The notes: generated from the letters alone by a model not told the origin. A stretch of DNA of 41,787 bases from Chitinophagales bacterium (GCA_016787295.1 JAEUUX010000025.1:1-41787), one strand, 5' to 3'. Positions 23,250 to 32,237 are shown, numbered from the stretch's first letter. Translations and numbers: made by a program.

Positions 23250-24182
23250 TTATTTCATCAAAATAAACTCGGCATAAGAACGCGGAATTATTTTGAGATT
23301 CTTTATATAAGGAGGATTATTGACAGCATGAAACGGCACAGTTTTATCCATTTTCCAATTAATATCCTTAAAATCGGCAACTATCTGAAAATTATCAGCA
23401 TTGATGTCGTCAAATTTACTGACTGGCACCTGAAATTGCAAGCTAACTTGGGAAGGATAAAGAAAAACCGACTTGGGAACTGGAAGGTTTTGTATCGTAA
23501 TTGGAATGTGTTCTAAGCGTTTTTCGGTATATTCTTCGACCAACACCTCATAATCGACTTCTCGTATATTGGTTTGAATGGTGCCAATGGCGCTGTTCTC
23601 CAAAGGTAATTTACCTACCAAATTCTCGGTCAAATCGCGCGCACTAAGGGTTTGTGTTTTCCATGCCTGAATAGTGTCTATAGCACTTTTAATCCCACTA
23701 ATTTCGAGGCTGTCGGGACGTATAGCTACGGTTTGTATCGTAAAACGTGTAGCGGGCGAAATATCTGCGGTCATCTGTATTGGTACTTTTTTGGTGTACC
23801 TTTTTTGAAAACCAAACAAAATAGTATCGGGCGAAATGTCGAGAATTTTCGTATTAGAAAATTGTTCGCTCAACAATAACTGAAATTTATCGGTACTAAT
23901 TTTGGTCGAATTTCGATAATCATCATAGTTAATGGCGAGTTGATTTTTTCGCCAATTGTAGCGAAGCATATCTACACCATTAGCTTCTATACCGATGAAC
24001 ACTTGCTTGGGCAAAGCCTGGACAGGCACCAAATCGGTAGGTAAGTTGATGTATTGCAACTCAACAGGCAAACGGCGCGAAATGTGGGTTTCGGACAAGG
24101 TGCTACCCAGCCATAACATAAAAGATATAGCCATACAAATAATTAAAACACCTCGGTCTGTAACGGCTGTTATGGGTTTCAT
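23250..24182 (-). CDS. YbbR-like (CdaR-type) domain protein
   Basis: A 310-aa protein with one N-terminal membrane helix (about 12-30, VLIICMAISFMLWLG) and extracytoplasmic YbbR-like repeats, such as LPVELQYINLPTDL, VPIQMTADISPATRFTIQTVAIRPDSLEISGIKSAIDTI and ITIQNLPVPKSVFLYPSQVSLQF. In Firmicutes CdaR regulates a diadenylate cyclase; in Bacteroidota YbbR proteins also exist, but no CdaA is next to it. It sits in a tight operon between the PBP1-like lipoprotein gene and the LolC/E-like permease. Confidence 0.85.
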   Translation of the reverse strand: MKPITAVTDRGVLIICMAISFMLWLGSTLSETHISRRLPVELQYINLPTDLVPVQALPKQVFIGIEANGVDMLRYNWRKNQLAINYDDYRNSTKISTDKFQLLLSEQFSNTKILDISPDTILFGFQKRYTKKVPIQMTADISPATRFTIQTVAIRPDSLEISGIKSAIDTIQAWKTQTLSARDLTENLVGKLPLENSAIGTIQTNIREVDYEVLVEEYTEKRLEHIPITIQNLPVPKSVFLYPSQVSLQFQVPVSKFDDINADNFQIVADFKDINWKMDKTVPFHAVNNPPYIKNLKIIPRSYAEFILMK

Positions 24183-24229
24183 GCGATTTCAATGTGCAAA
24201 AAATGTGCAAAAAGGGAACAATTTGTTTT

Positions 24230-25591
24230 TTATTCTTTTTCCAAAACAAAATCAGGACGATATCGAACAATATGCACTTTGCTATTTTCTAAATAAGTAT
24301 TATTGCCGCCTTGTATGGTGGTGTCGAACGAAAAATCGGTATAAACACCGCGTGTGTTAATATGAACAGCATTGGCAATATCCCCTTGATAAGCCCTCCA
24401 CAAATCTCCCACATAGCGCATTAGGTCGTAGCCTTTAGCAGCAAACTTGGTAGGTTTGTTGCCATATTTTTGGGTAAAACTATGGTAAAAGTATTGGTGT
24501 TCTGAGCCATTCTCGTTCACCCAAAATTCGGTAGTATAATGGAAATCTAAAGCCGCTAAATAGTTCAAATCTATGTTGGGCATGTCTAACCAATTGGGCA
24601 TACCAAAGAGGGTGATGTCATATTTTTTGCGCAAAGTATACAGATTATTGACCCACTCAATAACTGGTAGTTCCGAAAAGGTGGTCATAACAATAATATT
24701 ATGTTCGGTGGGCGATAGTTTTGCTTCTATATTATCTGTTGTAAGCATAGTTGTCACGCTGGGTATGGGATAGCCCTCGGGACTGTTGGCAAACGTCATA
24801 AAACGTTGACTTAATGCAATTTCGTTCGGTTTGTTGCCGGTTACTACAATGACTTTTGAACGCACTTGTTTTTTTGCAAATTCATAAATAGCTTTGCAAT
24901 GTGCTTCCACAGATGGATTCACAACCATATAATAGGGATTGTCAGTAGCAACTTGGTTAGAAGGTGAAATAGGCGAAAAGTGATATATATGATGCTGTTT
25001 GGCAAAAGCTGCCACAGGTTTTAGCTCCGAATTATAAAGCGGACCAATAATCAAATCAGATTTTTTTAGGTCGGGTGTTGCCAATAATTGTTCTACTTGT
25101 TTGGGGTCGTTTTGGGTGTCATATACTTTGATTTCGGGAGTAAAACCTTTGGAATCCCATTCATCAACTGCCACCAAAAGTCCTTCATAAAACTCCAAAC
25201 CATTCTGTATTTTGTCGGACAAAGCATCTATGGACATTGTTGGCGAATACTGTTGTGACCCCAACGGCAAAAGAACTGCAATGCGAACTGTAGGCGCAGT
25301 GGTGGTCGGCTGTGGCTGCACAATAGGGTCAGGTGGTGGTGTGACCACAATTGGCGGTTCTGTAGTGGGTGTGGTTGGTGGCGTAGTAGAGACAGGCGGT
25401 TTGGTAGTAGTTGGTGTGGTGGTTGGGTTAGGTGTCGTAGGTTGTTCAGAAGTAGGAGGTTCATAAGGTTTTACCTTGGGCGTGGGACTTACAGGAACAG
25501 TTGGCTGTGTCACTTTTCGTTGTCCCCAACAAGCACTTAGCAATACCATCAACCATAATATAGCTACAAAATATACAATTTTATGGGTCAT
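24230..25591 (-). CDS. Lipoprotein with Pro/Thr linker and type 1 periplasmic-binding-like domain
   Basis: A 453-aa lipoprotein: lipobox LLSAC with Cys21, a Pro/Thr/Val-rich linker (about 22-100), then a type 1 periplasmic binding fold (from TVRIAVLLPLG at about 101), with KVYDTQNDPKQVEQLL, SDLIIGPLYNSELKPVAAFAKQH, SPSNQVATDNPYYMVVNPSVEAHCKAI and KFAAKGYDLMRYVGDL as recognisable blocks. It resembles the LpoA/amino-acid-receptor group; the long linker would let it reach across periplasm toward peptidoglycan or the outer membrane, an inference by analogy with LpoA. It leads the five-gene operon, with a TATCTTTG box 17-24 bases upstream. Confidence 0.82.
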   Translation of the reverse strand: MTHKIVYFVAILWLMVLLSACWGQRKVTQPTVPVSPTPKVKPYEPPTSEQPTTPNPTTTPTTTKPPVSTTPPTTPTTEPPIVVTPPPDPIVQPQPTTTAPTVRIAVLLPLGSQQYSPTMSIDALSDKIQNGLEFYEGLLVAVDEWDSKGFTPEIKVYDTQNDPKQVEQLLATPDLKKSDLIIGPLYNSELKPVAAFAKQHHIYHFSPISPSNQVATDNPYYMVVNPSVEAHCKAIYEFAKKQVRSKVIVVTGNKPNEIALSQRFMTFANSPEGYPIPSVTTMLTTDNIEAKLSPTEHNIIVMTTFSELPVIEWVNNLYTLRKKYDITLFGMPNWLDMPNIDLNYLAALDFHYTTEFWVNENGSEHQYFYHSFTQKYGNKPTKFAAKGYDLMRYVGDLWRAYQGDIANAVHINTRGVYTDFSFDTTIQGGNNTYLENSKVHIVRYRPDFVLEKE

Positions 25592-25607
25592 AACATAATT
25601 TTTAGGG

Positions 25608-25615
25608 CAAAGATA
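25608..25615 (-). promoter_or_regulatory. -7 box (TATCTTTG) for the 25591-20777 operon
   Basis: Minus-strand TATCTTTG begins 24 bases before the ATG at 25591; no clear TTG was found at the -33 position. Intergenic gaps of 47, 33, 25 and 30 bases below it support one transcript for five genes. Confidence 0.5.
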
Positions 25616-25773
25616 GCGTTTATTTTTTAAAACTCGTGCTTTATTAAACCTTTCTATTGCGTTTTAGTCAAAAAAAGCAATAAAACCATTCGGTATAACA
25701 CACATTTTATACCATTGTTACACTGCTATTAAATAACCTTTTTCATCTAATAACAACTTTATTTCGATTCAAA

Positions 25774-26409
25774 ATGATAAGAAAATCTTTTTTATTGTTA
25801 AACTGGTGCTTAGTGTTGAGTACCTTGTTTTTGTTCGCTCAAAATGACCCAACTGCCAAACAATTGTTGGACAAAGTGAGCCAAAAATACAAAACTTATC
25901 CCTCGATGGAAGCCGATTTTGTACTAACGATTACAGGCGAAGGTATCAACGAAACACAAACAGGGAAGGTCTATATCAAAGGCGATAAATACAAATTCAC
26001 GTCCAAAGACCTCGACCGTATATGTGACGGCAAAACAGTTTGGACTTGCCTAAAACCGCAAAAAGAAGTGCAAATCAATGTGGTGGATAAAAACGAAATC
26101 ACACCCAACCAACTGTTCACTTTATATACAAAAAACTATAGTTATGTTTCTAATACAGAACTGAAACGCCCTGCCAATCAAGCTATTATTGATCTTATGC
26201 CCAACGATAAGAAAAATACAAGCTATTTTAGGGTACGACTCTACATAGACAAAACAACAAGCCAAATTGTCAAAGCTATGTTGTTCGAAAAAAGCGGTGC
26301 AAAGTATATATACGAACTGAAAAATGTGAAAACCAATACACTAAAAGACGCAACTTTTGTGTTTAACAAAGCCAATTATCCGCAAGCCGAAGTAGTTGAT
26401 TTGCGCTAA
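25774..26409 (+). CDS. lolA: Outer membrane lipoprotein carrier protein LolA family
   Basis: A 211-aa exported protein with signal peptide (1-22, MIRKSFLLLNWCLVLSTLFLFA). Diagnostic blocks are LDKVSQKYKTYPSMEADFVLTI, GKVYIKGDKYKFTSKDLDRICDGKTVWTCLKPQKEVQI and LRLYIDKTTSQIVKAMLFEKSG. LolA carries lipoproteins through the periplasm from a LolCDE-type complex to the outer membrane; the permease at 21996-23216 could be a partner though it is transcribed away from it. A strong terminator follows. No full promoter consensus was recognised in the 180-base divergent gap. Confidence 0.9.
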   Translation: MIRKSFLLLNWCLVLSTLFLFAQNDPTAKQLLDKVSQKYKTYPSMEADFVLTITGEGINETQTGKVYIKGDKYKFTSKDLDRICDGKTVWTCLKPQKEVQINVVDKNEITPNQLFTLYTKNYSYVSNTELKRPANQAIIDLMPNDKKNTSYFRVRLYIDKTTSQIVKAMLFEKSGAKYIYELKNVKTNTLKDATFVFNKANYPQAEVVDLR

Positions 26410-26432
26410 TGTTATTGAACCATTATTCGCCC

Positions 26433-26473
26433 AAACGGTGCAACCACAATTAACATGGTTGCACCGTTTTTTT
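26433..26473 (+). terminator. Terminator of lolA
   Basis: A perfect 14-bp stem (26433-26446 with 26456-26469), 9-base loop and eight Ts to 26473. Confidence 0.92.
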
Positions 26474-26481
26474 ATCTCAAC

Positions 26482-27102
26482 TTAAAACAAACCAACTTCG
26501 ATACCTATTTTGGGCTGAAAAAAACCATATATACCAACAATATAAGGTGTAAAATGGAAAGAATTGTCTGTTATGCCTTTGCTTCGCACCATTTCACCAC
26601 CCAAGAGCGGTAATATGGCATTAAGATGAATGTTATGTCCTATTCTAACATCTATGCCAGTCACTCCTGAAATTTGGGCTACATCGTCATGCACCTTGCT
26701 ACCAATATAGCGCGTGTATCGATAAGCATATACTTCGCCGCCAACCGTCCAATGAAATCTACTGACGGGCTTATTCATAATATAATTGCTACGCCACAAA
26801 AAACCAAAATTACGTGTATCATGGGTAATACTCGACTTCCTATTTTGCAAAAGATATAGCTCGAGTTGGTGAAACCAAAGTTTATTAGGAGAACGGTACG
26901 ACACACCAAATCCCCACTTGTCCTCTGTAAAAGGAGAATAACCAGCCCTAGCACTCCAATTAGGAATATCTTGTGCCACAATAGACTGATAGTTGCCCAT
27001 CGACAATACTGCCCAAACTATGCACATTCGCAGCAAAGATAATGAACAATAAGAGAAAACATTGTTAGAGTTCATAAACATAAAAAAAGTTGTTAGATTC
27101 AT
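26482..27102 (-). CDS. Outer-membrane-type beta-rich protein, unknown function
   Basis: A 206-aa protein with an N-terminal hydrophobic segment (about 18-43) that acts as a signal peptide, ending near SIVAQ. The rest alternates aromatic and polar residues (KLWFHQLELYLLQ, NFGFLWRSNYIM, FHWTVGGEVYAYRYTRYI) and ends in a terminal aromatic, IGIEVGLF, as in small outer-membrane barrels. It begins 7 bases after the previous gene stop, so the two are translated as a pair. I do not recognise a specific family; a small porin-like barrel or an accessory to the upstream protein is likely. Internal ATGs at codons 8 and 10 are possible starts. Confidence 0.6.
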   Translation of the reverse strand: MNLTTFFMFMNSNNVFSYCSLSLLRMCIVWAVLSMGNYQSIVAQDIPNWSARAGYSPFTEDKWGFGVSYRSPNKLWFHQLELYLLQNRKSSITHDTRNFGFLWRSNYIMNKPVSRFHWTVGGEVYAYRYTRYIGSKVHDDVAQISGVTGIDVRIGHNIHLNAILPLLGGEMVRSKGITDNSFHFTPYIVGIYGFFQPKIGIEVGLF

Positions 27103-27109
27103 AGACTAC

Positions 27110-27922
27110 CTAACGCCAACGTCTGCCCAGCATTGCTCGAACATAAAGTGTTGTAAAAAAATAATTAGGTTGCTCTCCCACCATAAGATGAAAGCCTGTC
27201 GGTTCCCCTTTGAACAAACTTCCCACTTCGGGCAGGTAAGCATTGAAGGTTGCTCCCACCTCTACCGCTTTCACAAATTCGTGATACGAAGCCCAATCAA
27301 AGTTCACCGCCACACGGGCTTGTCCTCCCGGAAACAACTGTAATTCATTCCAACCATATTGGAATCCAGCTCCACTATCTATCATATTAGGATTCAAAAA
27401 CCAAGTAGCGTTTTCGTCTGTATAACGTTCGCGTTCAATAATGGGTCTGTTAGTGACCGAGTTGTAGCCAACAACCATATTAAGGTAATAGGGCTTTTGC
27501 AAACCCAACGACAGTCCGCCGCCATAATACAAACCAATACCAACGCCACTACGACGCGCTTTTTCTGCCAAAATCCGTATCTTGCCCATCGAGGCATTGA
27601 TAGCAAAAAAAGCATTTTCTTTGCCATAGATAAAACTTTTGACCAAACCGCGCGTATTAGGAAACAAACTTTGTTGGCGCATTTCTTTAGGACTATGATA
27701 ATCCATAAACTCGATAGAATAGAGCGTTTTTTTAAAAATACTATGGATTTTCACAAAATCGGCTTGAACACCCCAACCTCGTGTATGTAATTTCGCACCG
27801 AAAGTAAATTCTCGGTGATATACAATATCGTCGGCAGTTAGCTTGTCAGGCACAGCCACATTTTGGGCTATACTACAATAGGAATAGCAACTAATAATAC
27901 ATATCCAGAATAGATAACGCAT
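27110..27922 (-). CDS. Outer-membrane beta-barrel-like protein, unknown function
   Basis: A 270-aa exported protein (signal peptide about 1-19, MRYLFWICIISCYSYCSIA). It shows repeated aromatic/glycine strands (FTFGAKLHTRGWGVQADFV, GVGIGLYYGGGLSLGL, GAGFQYGWNELQLFPGG) and a C-terminal YFFTTLYVRAML end, a pattern of Bacteroidota outer-membrane proteins. The MVGEQPNYFFTTLY region is recognisable from uncharacterised Bacteroidota proteins. It is the first of a two-gene unit, and its promoter (27985-28017) is divergent from that of the HPPD gene. Confidence 0.68.
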   Translation of the reverse strand: MRYLFWICIISCYSYCSIAQNVAVPDKLTADDIVYHREFTFGAKLHTRGWGVQADFVKIHSIFKKTLYSIEFMDYHSPKEMRQQSLFPNTRGLVKSFIYGKENAFFAINASMGKIRILAEKARRSGVGIGLYYGGGLSLGLQKPYYLNMVVGYNSVTNRPIIERERYTDENATWFLNPNMIDSGAGFQYGWNELQLFPGGQARVAVNFDWASYHEFVKAVEVGATFNAYLPEVGSLFKGEPTGFHLMVGEQPNYFFTTLYVRAMLGRRWR

Positions 27923-27984
27923 AATTGACTTTATATTTTAGGGCTTAGGAAGAACGACTTTGAAAATAGTCGCCAAAAACAGCC

Positions 27985-28017
27985 CAAAGATAAGGTTTTT
28001 ATACCAATCGACGGTCA
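27985..28017 (-). promoter_or_regulatory. Promoter of the outer-membrane protein pair (TTG-N22-TATCTTTG)
   Basis: Minus-strand TTG (28017-28015) and TATCTTTG (27992-27985), spacing 22. The leader to the ATG at 27922 is about 55 bases. Confidence 0.65.
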
Positions 28018-28050
28018 AAAATGTCTTTTTTTTCAATAATATTGCAAAAA

Positions 28051-28084
28051 TTGGCACTACATCGTGATTTTTGACGTAACTTTG
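28051..28084 (+). promoter_or_regulatory. Promoter of hppD (TTG-N23-TAACTTTG)
   Basis: TTG at 28051-28053 and TAACTTTG at 28077-28084, spacing 23 (longer than the 20 seen elsewhere). The start codon follows 15 bases later. Confidence 0.65.
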
Positions 28085-28099
28085 CCCTAAAAAAAACCT

Positions 28100-29236
28100 A
28101 TGTCCGAACAATTATCAGCCACCCTACCCACCACCACCACCACCACTCCAGATTTCCTACCTCTTAATGGTACAGATTATGTGGAGTTTTATGTCAGTAA
28201 TGCCAAGCAAACCGCCTATTATTACCAAGCCGCTTTTGGCTTCGAAATAGTAGCTTATGCAGGTTTAGAAACAGGTTTGCGCGACCGTGCTTCTTATGTT
28301 TTGCAACAAGATAAAATCCGTTTTGTCATCACTTCTCCCCTTACGCCCGACTCTCCTATTGCCGACCACGTGCGCTTGCATGGCGATGGCGTAAAAGTAT
28401 TGGCACTGTGGGTCGATGATGTAGAAAAAGCCTTTGAAGCCACCGTGTCGCGTGGTGCCAAAGTGGCTCAAGCTCCCACCACTTTGACCGATGAATATGG
28501 TGAGGTAAAAGTGGCATCTATCCACACCTACGGCGAAACCATTCACACTTTTGTAGAACGCAAAAACTATCACGGAGCATTTATGCCCGGTTTTGTGGCA
28601 CGCCAAAGCATGTTTCCTGTCCAAAGTGTAGGACTCAAATACATCGACCATTGTGTAGGCAATGTAAACTTGGGCGAAATGAACCGTTGGGTTGAGTTTT
28701 ACGAAAAAGTAATGGGTTTCCAATTACTAATTACCTTCGACGACAAAGACATTTCGACAGAATATACTGCCTTGATGTCAAAAGTAGTGAGCAATGGCAA
28801 CGGTTATGTCAAATTTCCCATCAACGAACCCGCTCAAGGTCGCAAAAAATCACAAATAGAAGAATACCTCGATTTCTATCGCGATAGCGGTGTGCAGCAT
28901 ATTGCTGTTGCAACAAGTAATATTGTCCACACCGTGACTGAATTGCGTCGTCGTGGAGTAGATTTTCTATACGTCCCTGACAACTATTACGACGACCTAT
29001 TTGAGCGCGTAGGTGTGATTGACGAAGATATCGAAGTCTTGAAAAAACTTAACATACTCGTAGACCGCGACGAAGAAGGCTATCTTTTGCAATTATTCAC
29101 CAAACCAGTGCAAGACCGACCTACGGTGTTTTTCGAAATTATTGAGCGCCATGGAGCCCGTTCTTTTGGCAAAGGTAATTTCAAAGCCCTATTCGAATCG
29201 ATTGAGCGTGAACAAGCATTAAGAGGCACCCTATAA
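28100..29236 (+). CDS. hppD: 4-hydroxyphenylpyruvate dioxygenase
   Basis: A 378-aa vicinal-oxygen-chelate enzyme that converts 4-hydroxyphenylpyruvate to homogentisate in tyrosine breakdown. The iron ligands are visible: His184 in YIDHCVGNV, His267 in GVQHIAVATSNI and Glu346 in VFFEIIERHGARSFGKGNFKALFESIE, the last being the family's C-terminal helix hallmark. The first 16 residues are a Thr-rich low-complexity leader. Homogentisate dioxygenase is not next to it, so the pathway continues elsewhere. It has its own promoter and terminator, thus a single-gene unit. Confidence 0.95.
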   Translation: MSEQLSATLPTTTTTTPDFLPLNGTDYVEFYVSNAKQTAYYYQAAFGFEIVAYAGLETGLRDRASYVLQQDKIRFVITSPLTPDSPIADHVRLHGDGVKVLALWVDDVEKAFEATVSRGAKVAQAPTTLTDEYGEVKVASIHTYGETIHTFVERKNYHGAFMPGFVARQSMFPVQSVGLKYIDHCVGNVNLGEMNRWVEFYEKVMGFQLLITFDDKDISTEYTALMSKVVSNGNGYVKFPINEPAQGRKKSQIEEYLDFYRDSGVQHIAVATSNIVHTVTELRRRGVDFLYVPDNYYDDLFERVGVIDEDIEVLKKLNILVDRDEEGYLLQLFTKPVQDRPTVFFEIIERHGARSFGKGNFKALFESIEREQALRGTL

Positions 29237-29259
29237 ACAATAGATAAGTAAGCCCACCT

Positions 29260-29295
29260 AAACGCTGATAGGGATTTTACCTTATCAGCGTTTTT
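29260..29295 (+). terminator. Terminator of hppD
   Basis: A 10 to 11-bp stem (29260-29270 with 29283-29293), 12-base loop and T run to 29295. Confidence 0.88.
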
Positions 29296-29344
29296 GGACG
29301 TTTTTCTGCAACCAACAATTATAAACTCCTAATCCCCCATTTCC

Positions 29345-30190
29345 ATGATGTTCGATATCCAGCAATTTATTCAGCAAGCACTCTACGAAGACCTCCACAC
29401 ACAAGGCGACCATTCTGCTATGGCATGTATTCCGACCGATGCACAAGGCAAAGCTCGCCTGTTGGTCAAAGATAGCGGCATCTTAGCAGGTGTAGCATTA
29501 GCGCAACAAATTTTCCACCAAGTAGACCCTAACCTACAAATTGAACTACTCCTCCACGACGGAGCAAGCATACAAAAAGGTGATGTGGCTTTTATTGTAT
29601 CTGGCAACGAACAAGCCATTCTCAAAAGCGAACGCTTAGTCCTCAACTGTATGCAGCGCATGAGCGGTATTGCCACCCGAACCCATCAATTTGTCACAGC
29701 CATAGCAGGCACATCAGCACGCATCTTAGACACCCGAAAAACAACTCCCAACTTTCGGTATTTCGAAAAATGGGCAGTCCGAATCGGTGGAGGCACCAAC
29801 CACCGCTTTGGTTTATACGATATGATTATGATAAAAGATAATCATCACGATTTTTGTGGCGGTGTTCGCGCAGCCATTTTGCGCACCCAACAGTACATTG
29901 AGCAAAACAACTTAAACATACCTATAGAAATAGAAGTCCGTAACCTCGATGAATTGCAGACCGTATTAGACACAGGCGGCGTGACCCGCATCATGTTCGA
30001 CAACTTCACACCCGACACCATGTACAAAGCTGTCCAAATGGTGAACCACCAATACGAAACAGAGGCATCAGGCGGAATCAATCTACAAACCGTCCGAATG
30101 TATGCCGAAACAGGAGTCGATTTCATTTCCGTAGGCGCACTAACCAACGGTTATCCAAGCCTCGACCTTAGCCTTAAAGCTATTAAATAG
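29345..30190 (+). CDS. nadC: Nicotinate-nucleotide pyrophosphorylase (carboxylating) / quinolinate phosphoribosyltransferase
   Basis: A 281-aa enzyme of NAD synthesis that turns quinolinate and PRPP into nicotinate mononucleotide. All standard blocks are present: ERLVLNCMQRMSGIATRT, the catalytic/PRPP segment ARILDTRKTTP, RIGGGTNHRFGLYDMIMIKDNH, IEIEVRNLDE, IMFDNFTPDTM, EASGGINL and DFISVGALTN. Start: MM pair at 29345, either Met is possible. No nadA/nadB neighbour; it lies between the HPPD terminator and a lipoprotein gene. Confidence 0.96.
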   Translation: MMFDIQQFIQQALYEDLHTQGDHSAMACIPTDAQGKARLLVKDSGILAGVALAQQIFHQVDPNLQIELLLHDGASIQKGDVAFIVSGNEQAILKSERLVLNCMQRMSGIATRTHQFVTAIAGTSARILDTRKTTPNFRYFEKWAVRIGGGTNHRFGLYDMIMIKDNHHDFCGGVRAAILRTQQYIEQNNLNIPIEIEVRNLDELQTVLDTGGVTRIMFDNFTPDTMYKAVQMVNHQYETEASGGINLQTVRMYAETGVDFISVGALTNGYPSLDLSLKAIK

Positions 30191-30274
30191 TTACTTTCTT
30201 GCACCCTAATCGTCTACTTTACAATTTCCCTAAGTTCGCCTAATATTTTTATTTCCCTCCATAAGAATAACCCA

Positions 30275-31747
30275 ATGTTAATTACAACTTATTATCGTTC
30301 CATTCTCTATTGTTTCGGAATCTCCATCTTATGCAGTTTGGCTGCCTGTACCACACCCGCCCGCATTGTATTTTTCAATGCCCCTTCCATCGAAGATGTT
30401 GACATTTTTAGCGTAGACACAGTGGCTGCCAATCCCCAACCATTCACCTTTGCTAAAAAAAGTTATGCCCCACTGCCTCCCCTCAAACAGTGGGTCAAAC
30501 ATCCTATTGTCAACGAATTTTATTCACTCGAAGAATTCCTTATCCGAACCCAAACCACCTCTTTCCTCGTCATTCGCAACGACACTATCTTGTATGAAAA
30601 CTACTTCAATGGTTTTGATATGGATCGTCCGAGCATCGTCTTTTCGGTCTCCAAAGCCATCACCACTACACTTGTTGGCATCGCTATCAAAGAAGGACAC
30701 ATCAAAAATCTCCAAGAACCTGTCTATAAATACATACCCGAATTTGCCAACGACAACCGCCGCAATATCACCCTCGAACACCTTATCCAAATGACATCGG
30801 GATTAAATGCCGCTGACCATAGCCGTTTATTGCTCTTGGCGCGCATCTATTATAACACCCACCTTGAAGATTTAATCAAAAAAGTAAAGCTGAAACATCA
30901 ACCTGGCACTGTTTTTGACTATAAATCTTTAGACACAGCCATTTTGGGTATTTGTTTGGAACAAGCCATCGGCAAACCTATCTCCGTCTATATGCAAGAA
31001 AAATTGTGGCAACCCATCGGAGCAGAATACAACTGTTTGGTGACTCTCGACCGCGAAAATGGAACACCGCGACTGTATGGCGGACTCGCCGCCTGCGCAC
31101 GCGACTTAGCCAAAGTAGGCAGACTATACCTCAACAATGGCTCATGGAACAACCTCCAAATACTACCCGAACAGTGGGTACAACGAAGCACTACCATCAA
31201 TTTGGCACATCAAGAAGGTTGTTGGTGGGGATATTCCACAGGTTGGTGGTTAGACAGTTATGTAGGTGGCAATCTTTTAGACAAACAAGACTTCGAAGCA
31301 GCAGGCTATAACGGACAACTGATCTATGTCAATCCCGAAACAAACATCATTGTCGTTAGGCAAGGAAAAGCCGAAAGCAAACAAAACTGGGTAGATATTG
31401 CCGCACGTTTAGCCAATTTGCTCAATACATGTACCGAAACAAAAGACTATAGCGCTAAAATTGATACCGCACAATTCATTGGCACATTCAAAAGCATTGC
31501 AGCTCCCAAAACAATATGCAAAATATGGAAAAAAGATGCCGATAAAAGCAGCGACGGAGAACAATGGGTAGTCAAAAAAAGTAATGAACTCAAAGGCGTT
31601 GAAATGACACAAGAATCGCCGCTATCTTTGTTTAACGATAAAGCACGCCAAAGAATTATTTATGACATAGACACAAAAGGCGAAGTTATTGGGCTGTATT
31701 TCGACAATTTCCATAAAACCAAATACTACGAAAAAATCAAACCATAG
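30275..31747 (+). CDS. Serine hydrolase lipoprotein (class C beta-lactamase / penicillin-binding fold)
   Basis: A 490-aa lipoprotein (lipobox SLAAC, Cys25). The hydrolase core has the catalytic S-x-x-K at Ser124-Val-Ser-Lys127, and the tyrosine motif is Tyr216-Lys-Ser218, a Y-x-S variant of the usual Y-x-N. HLIQMTSGL and a late GYNGQLIYVNPETNIIVVRQG replacing the K-T-G/H-x-G motif follow. The C-terminal ~95 residues (from about 395) resemble the lipocalin-like extra domain often appended to such enzymes. Esterase, D-amino-acid peptidase or transpeptidase activities are all known in this family; a classic beta-lactamase function is unlikely to be deduced. Location: periplasmic face or outer membrane. 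Confidence 0.88.
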   Translation: MLITTYYRSILYCFGISILCSLAACTTPARIVFFNAPSIEDVDIFSVDTVAANPQPFTFAKKSYAPLPPLKQWVKHPIVNEFYSLEEFLIRTQTTSFLVIRNDTILYENYFNGFDMDRPSIVFSVSKAITTTLVGIAIKEGHIKNLQEPVYKYIPEFANDNRRNITLEHLIQMTSGLNAADHSRLLLLARIYYNTHLEDLIKKVKLKHQPGTVFDYKSLDTAILGICLEQAIGKPISVYMQEKLWQPIGAEYNCLVTLDRENGTPRLYGGLAACARDLAKVGRLYLNNGSWNNLQILPEQWVQRSTTINLAHQEGCWWGYSTGWWLDSYVGGNLLDKQDFEAAGYNGQLIYVNPETNIIVVRQGKAESKQNWVDIAARLANLLNTCTETKDYSAKIDTAQFIGTFKSIAAPKTICKIWKKDADKSSDGEQWVVKKSNELKGVEMTQESPLSLFNDKARQRIIYDIDTKGEVIGLYFDNFHKTKYYEKIKP

Positions 31748-31856
31748 AGAAAACTAAATACTATTCATTCAAACAAACTGCTACCAACTGCAATACACCC
31801 AGCTCTATCCAATACAAAATCATCATCTTTTAACTTTAAAAAATGAGTATTTGCCC

Positions 31857-32168
31857 ATGTCCCTAATTCCAACTATGATACACAACATACTTCCTCCATA
31901 TCCTGCTACCGTTTATTGTTCTGCCGCTACCACTGCTTGTTTCTTGGTAACTTTGTTAACAGAACCCTTCCTACCCTACCGCATAGCACACTATCTCATC
32001 TATATTTTTGGCTTGTTTGTGCCTCTGATACAAATCGCTTACCTATTGTATAGCTTCCAAAAACGTCCTTTAAACTTCCGAAATATCTTTCCAATTATCC
32101 TAAACATTGTTGTTATTGCGGCTTTTGTCATCAAATATACCGTTTCTTTCAACTTCGCAACCACATAG
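31857..32168 (+). CDS. Small three-helix membrane protein, unknown function
   Basis: About 103 aa with three hydrophobic segments (ATVYCSAATTACFLVTLLT, HYLIYIFGLFVPLIQIAYLLYSF, FPIILNIVVIAAFVIKYTVSF) and short polar loops. Upstream start choices are a TTG at 31851 and a later ATG; the ATG at 31857 is preferred. It is probably translated on its own or from the upstream transcript. No family recognised; I am moderately sure it is real because its length, hydropathy and codon use are coding-like. Confidence 0.5.
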   Translation: MSLIPTMIHNILPPYPATVYCSAATTACFLVTLLTEPFLPYRIAHYLIYIFGLFVPLIQIAYLLYSFQKRPLNFRNIFPIILNIVVIAAFVIKYTVSFNFATT

Positions 32169-32237
32169 AACAATCCTATTTAGACTTATCCAGCACTTTT
32201 AAACGCCTTTCTTTATAGTTTTCCCACCAAAAAACCG

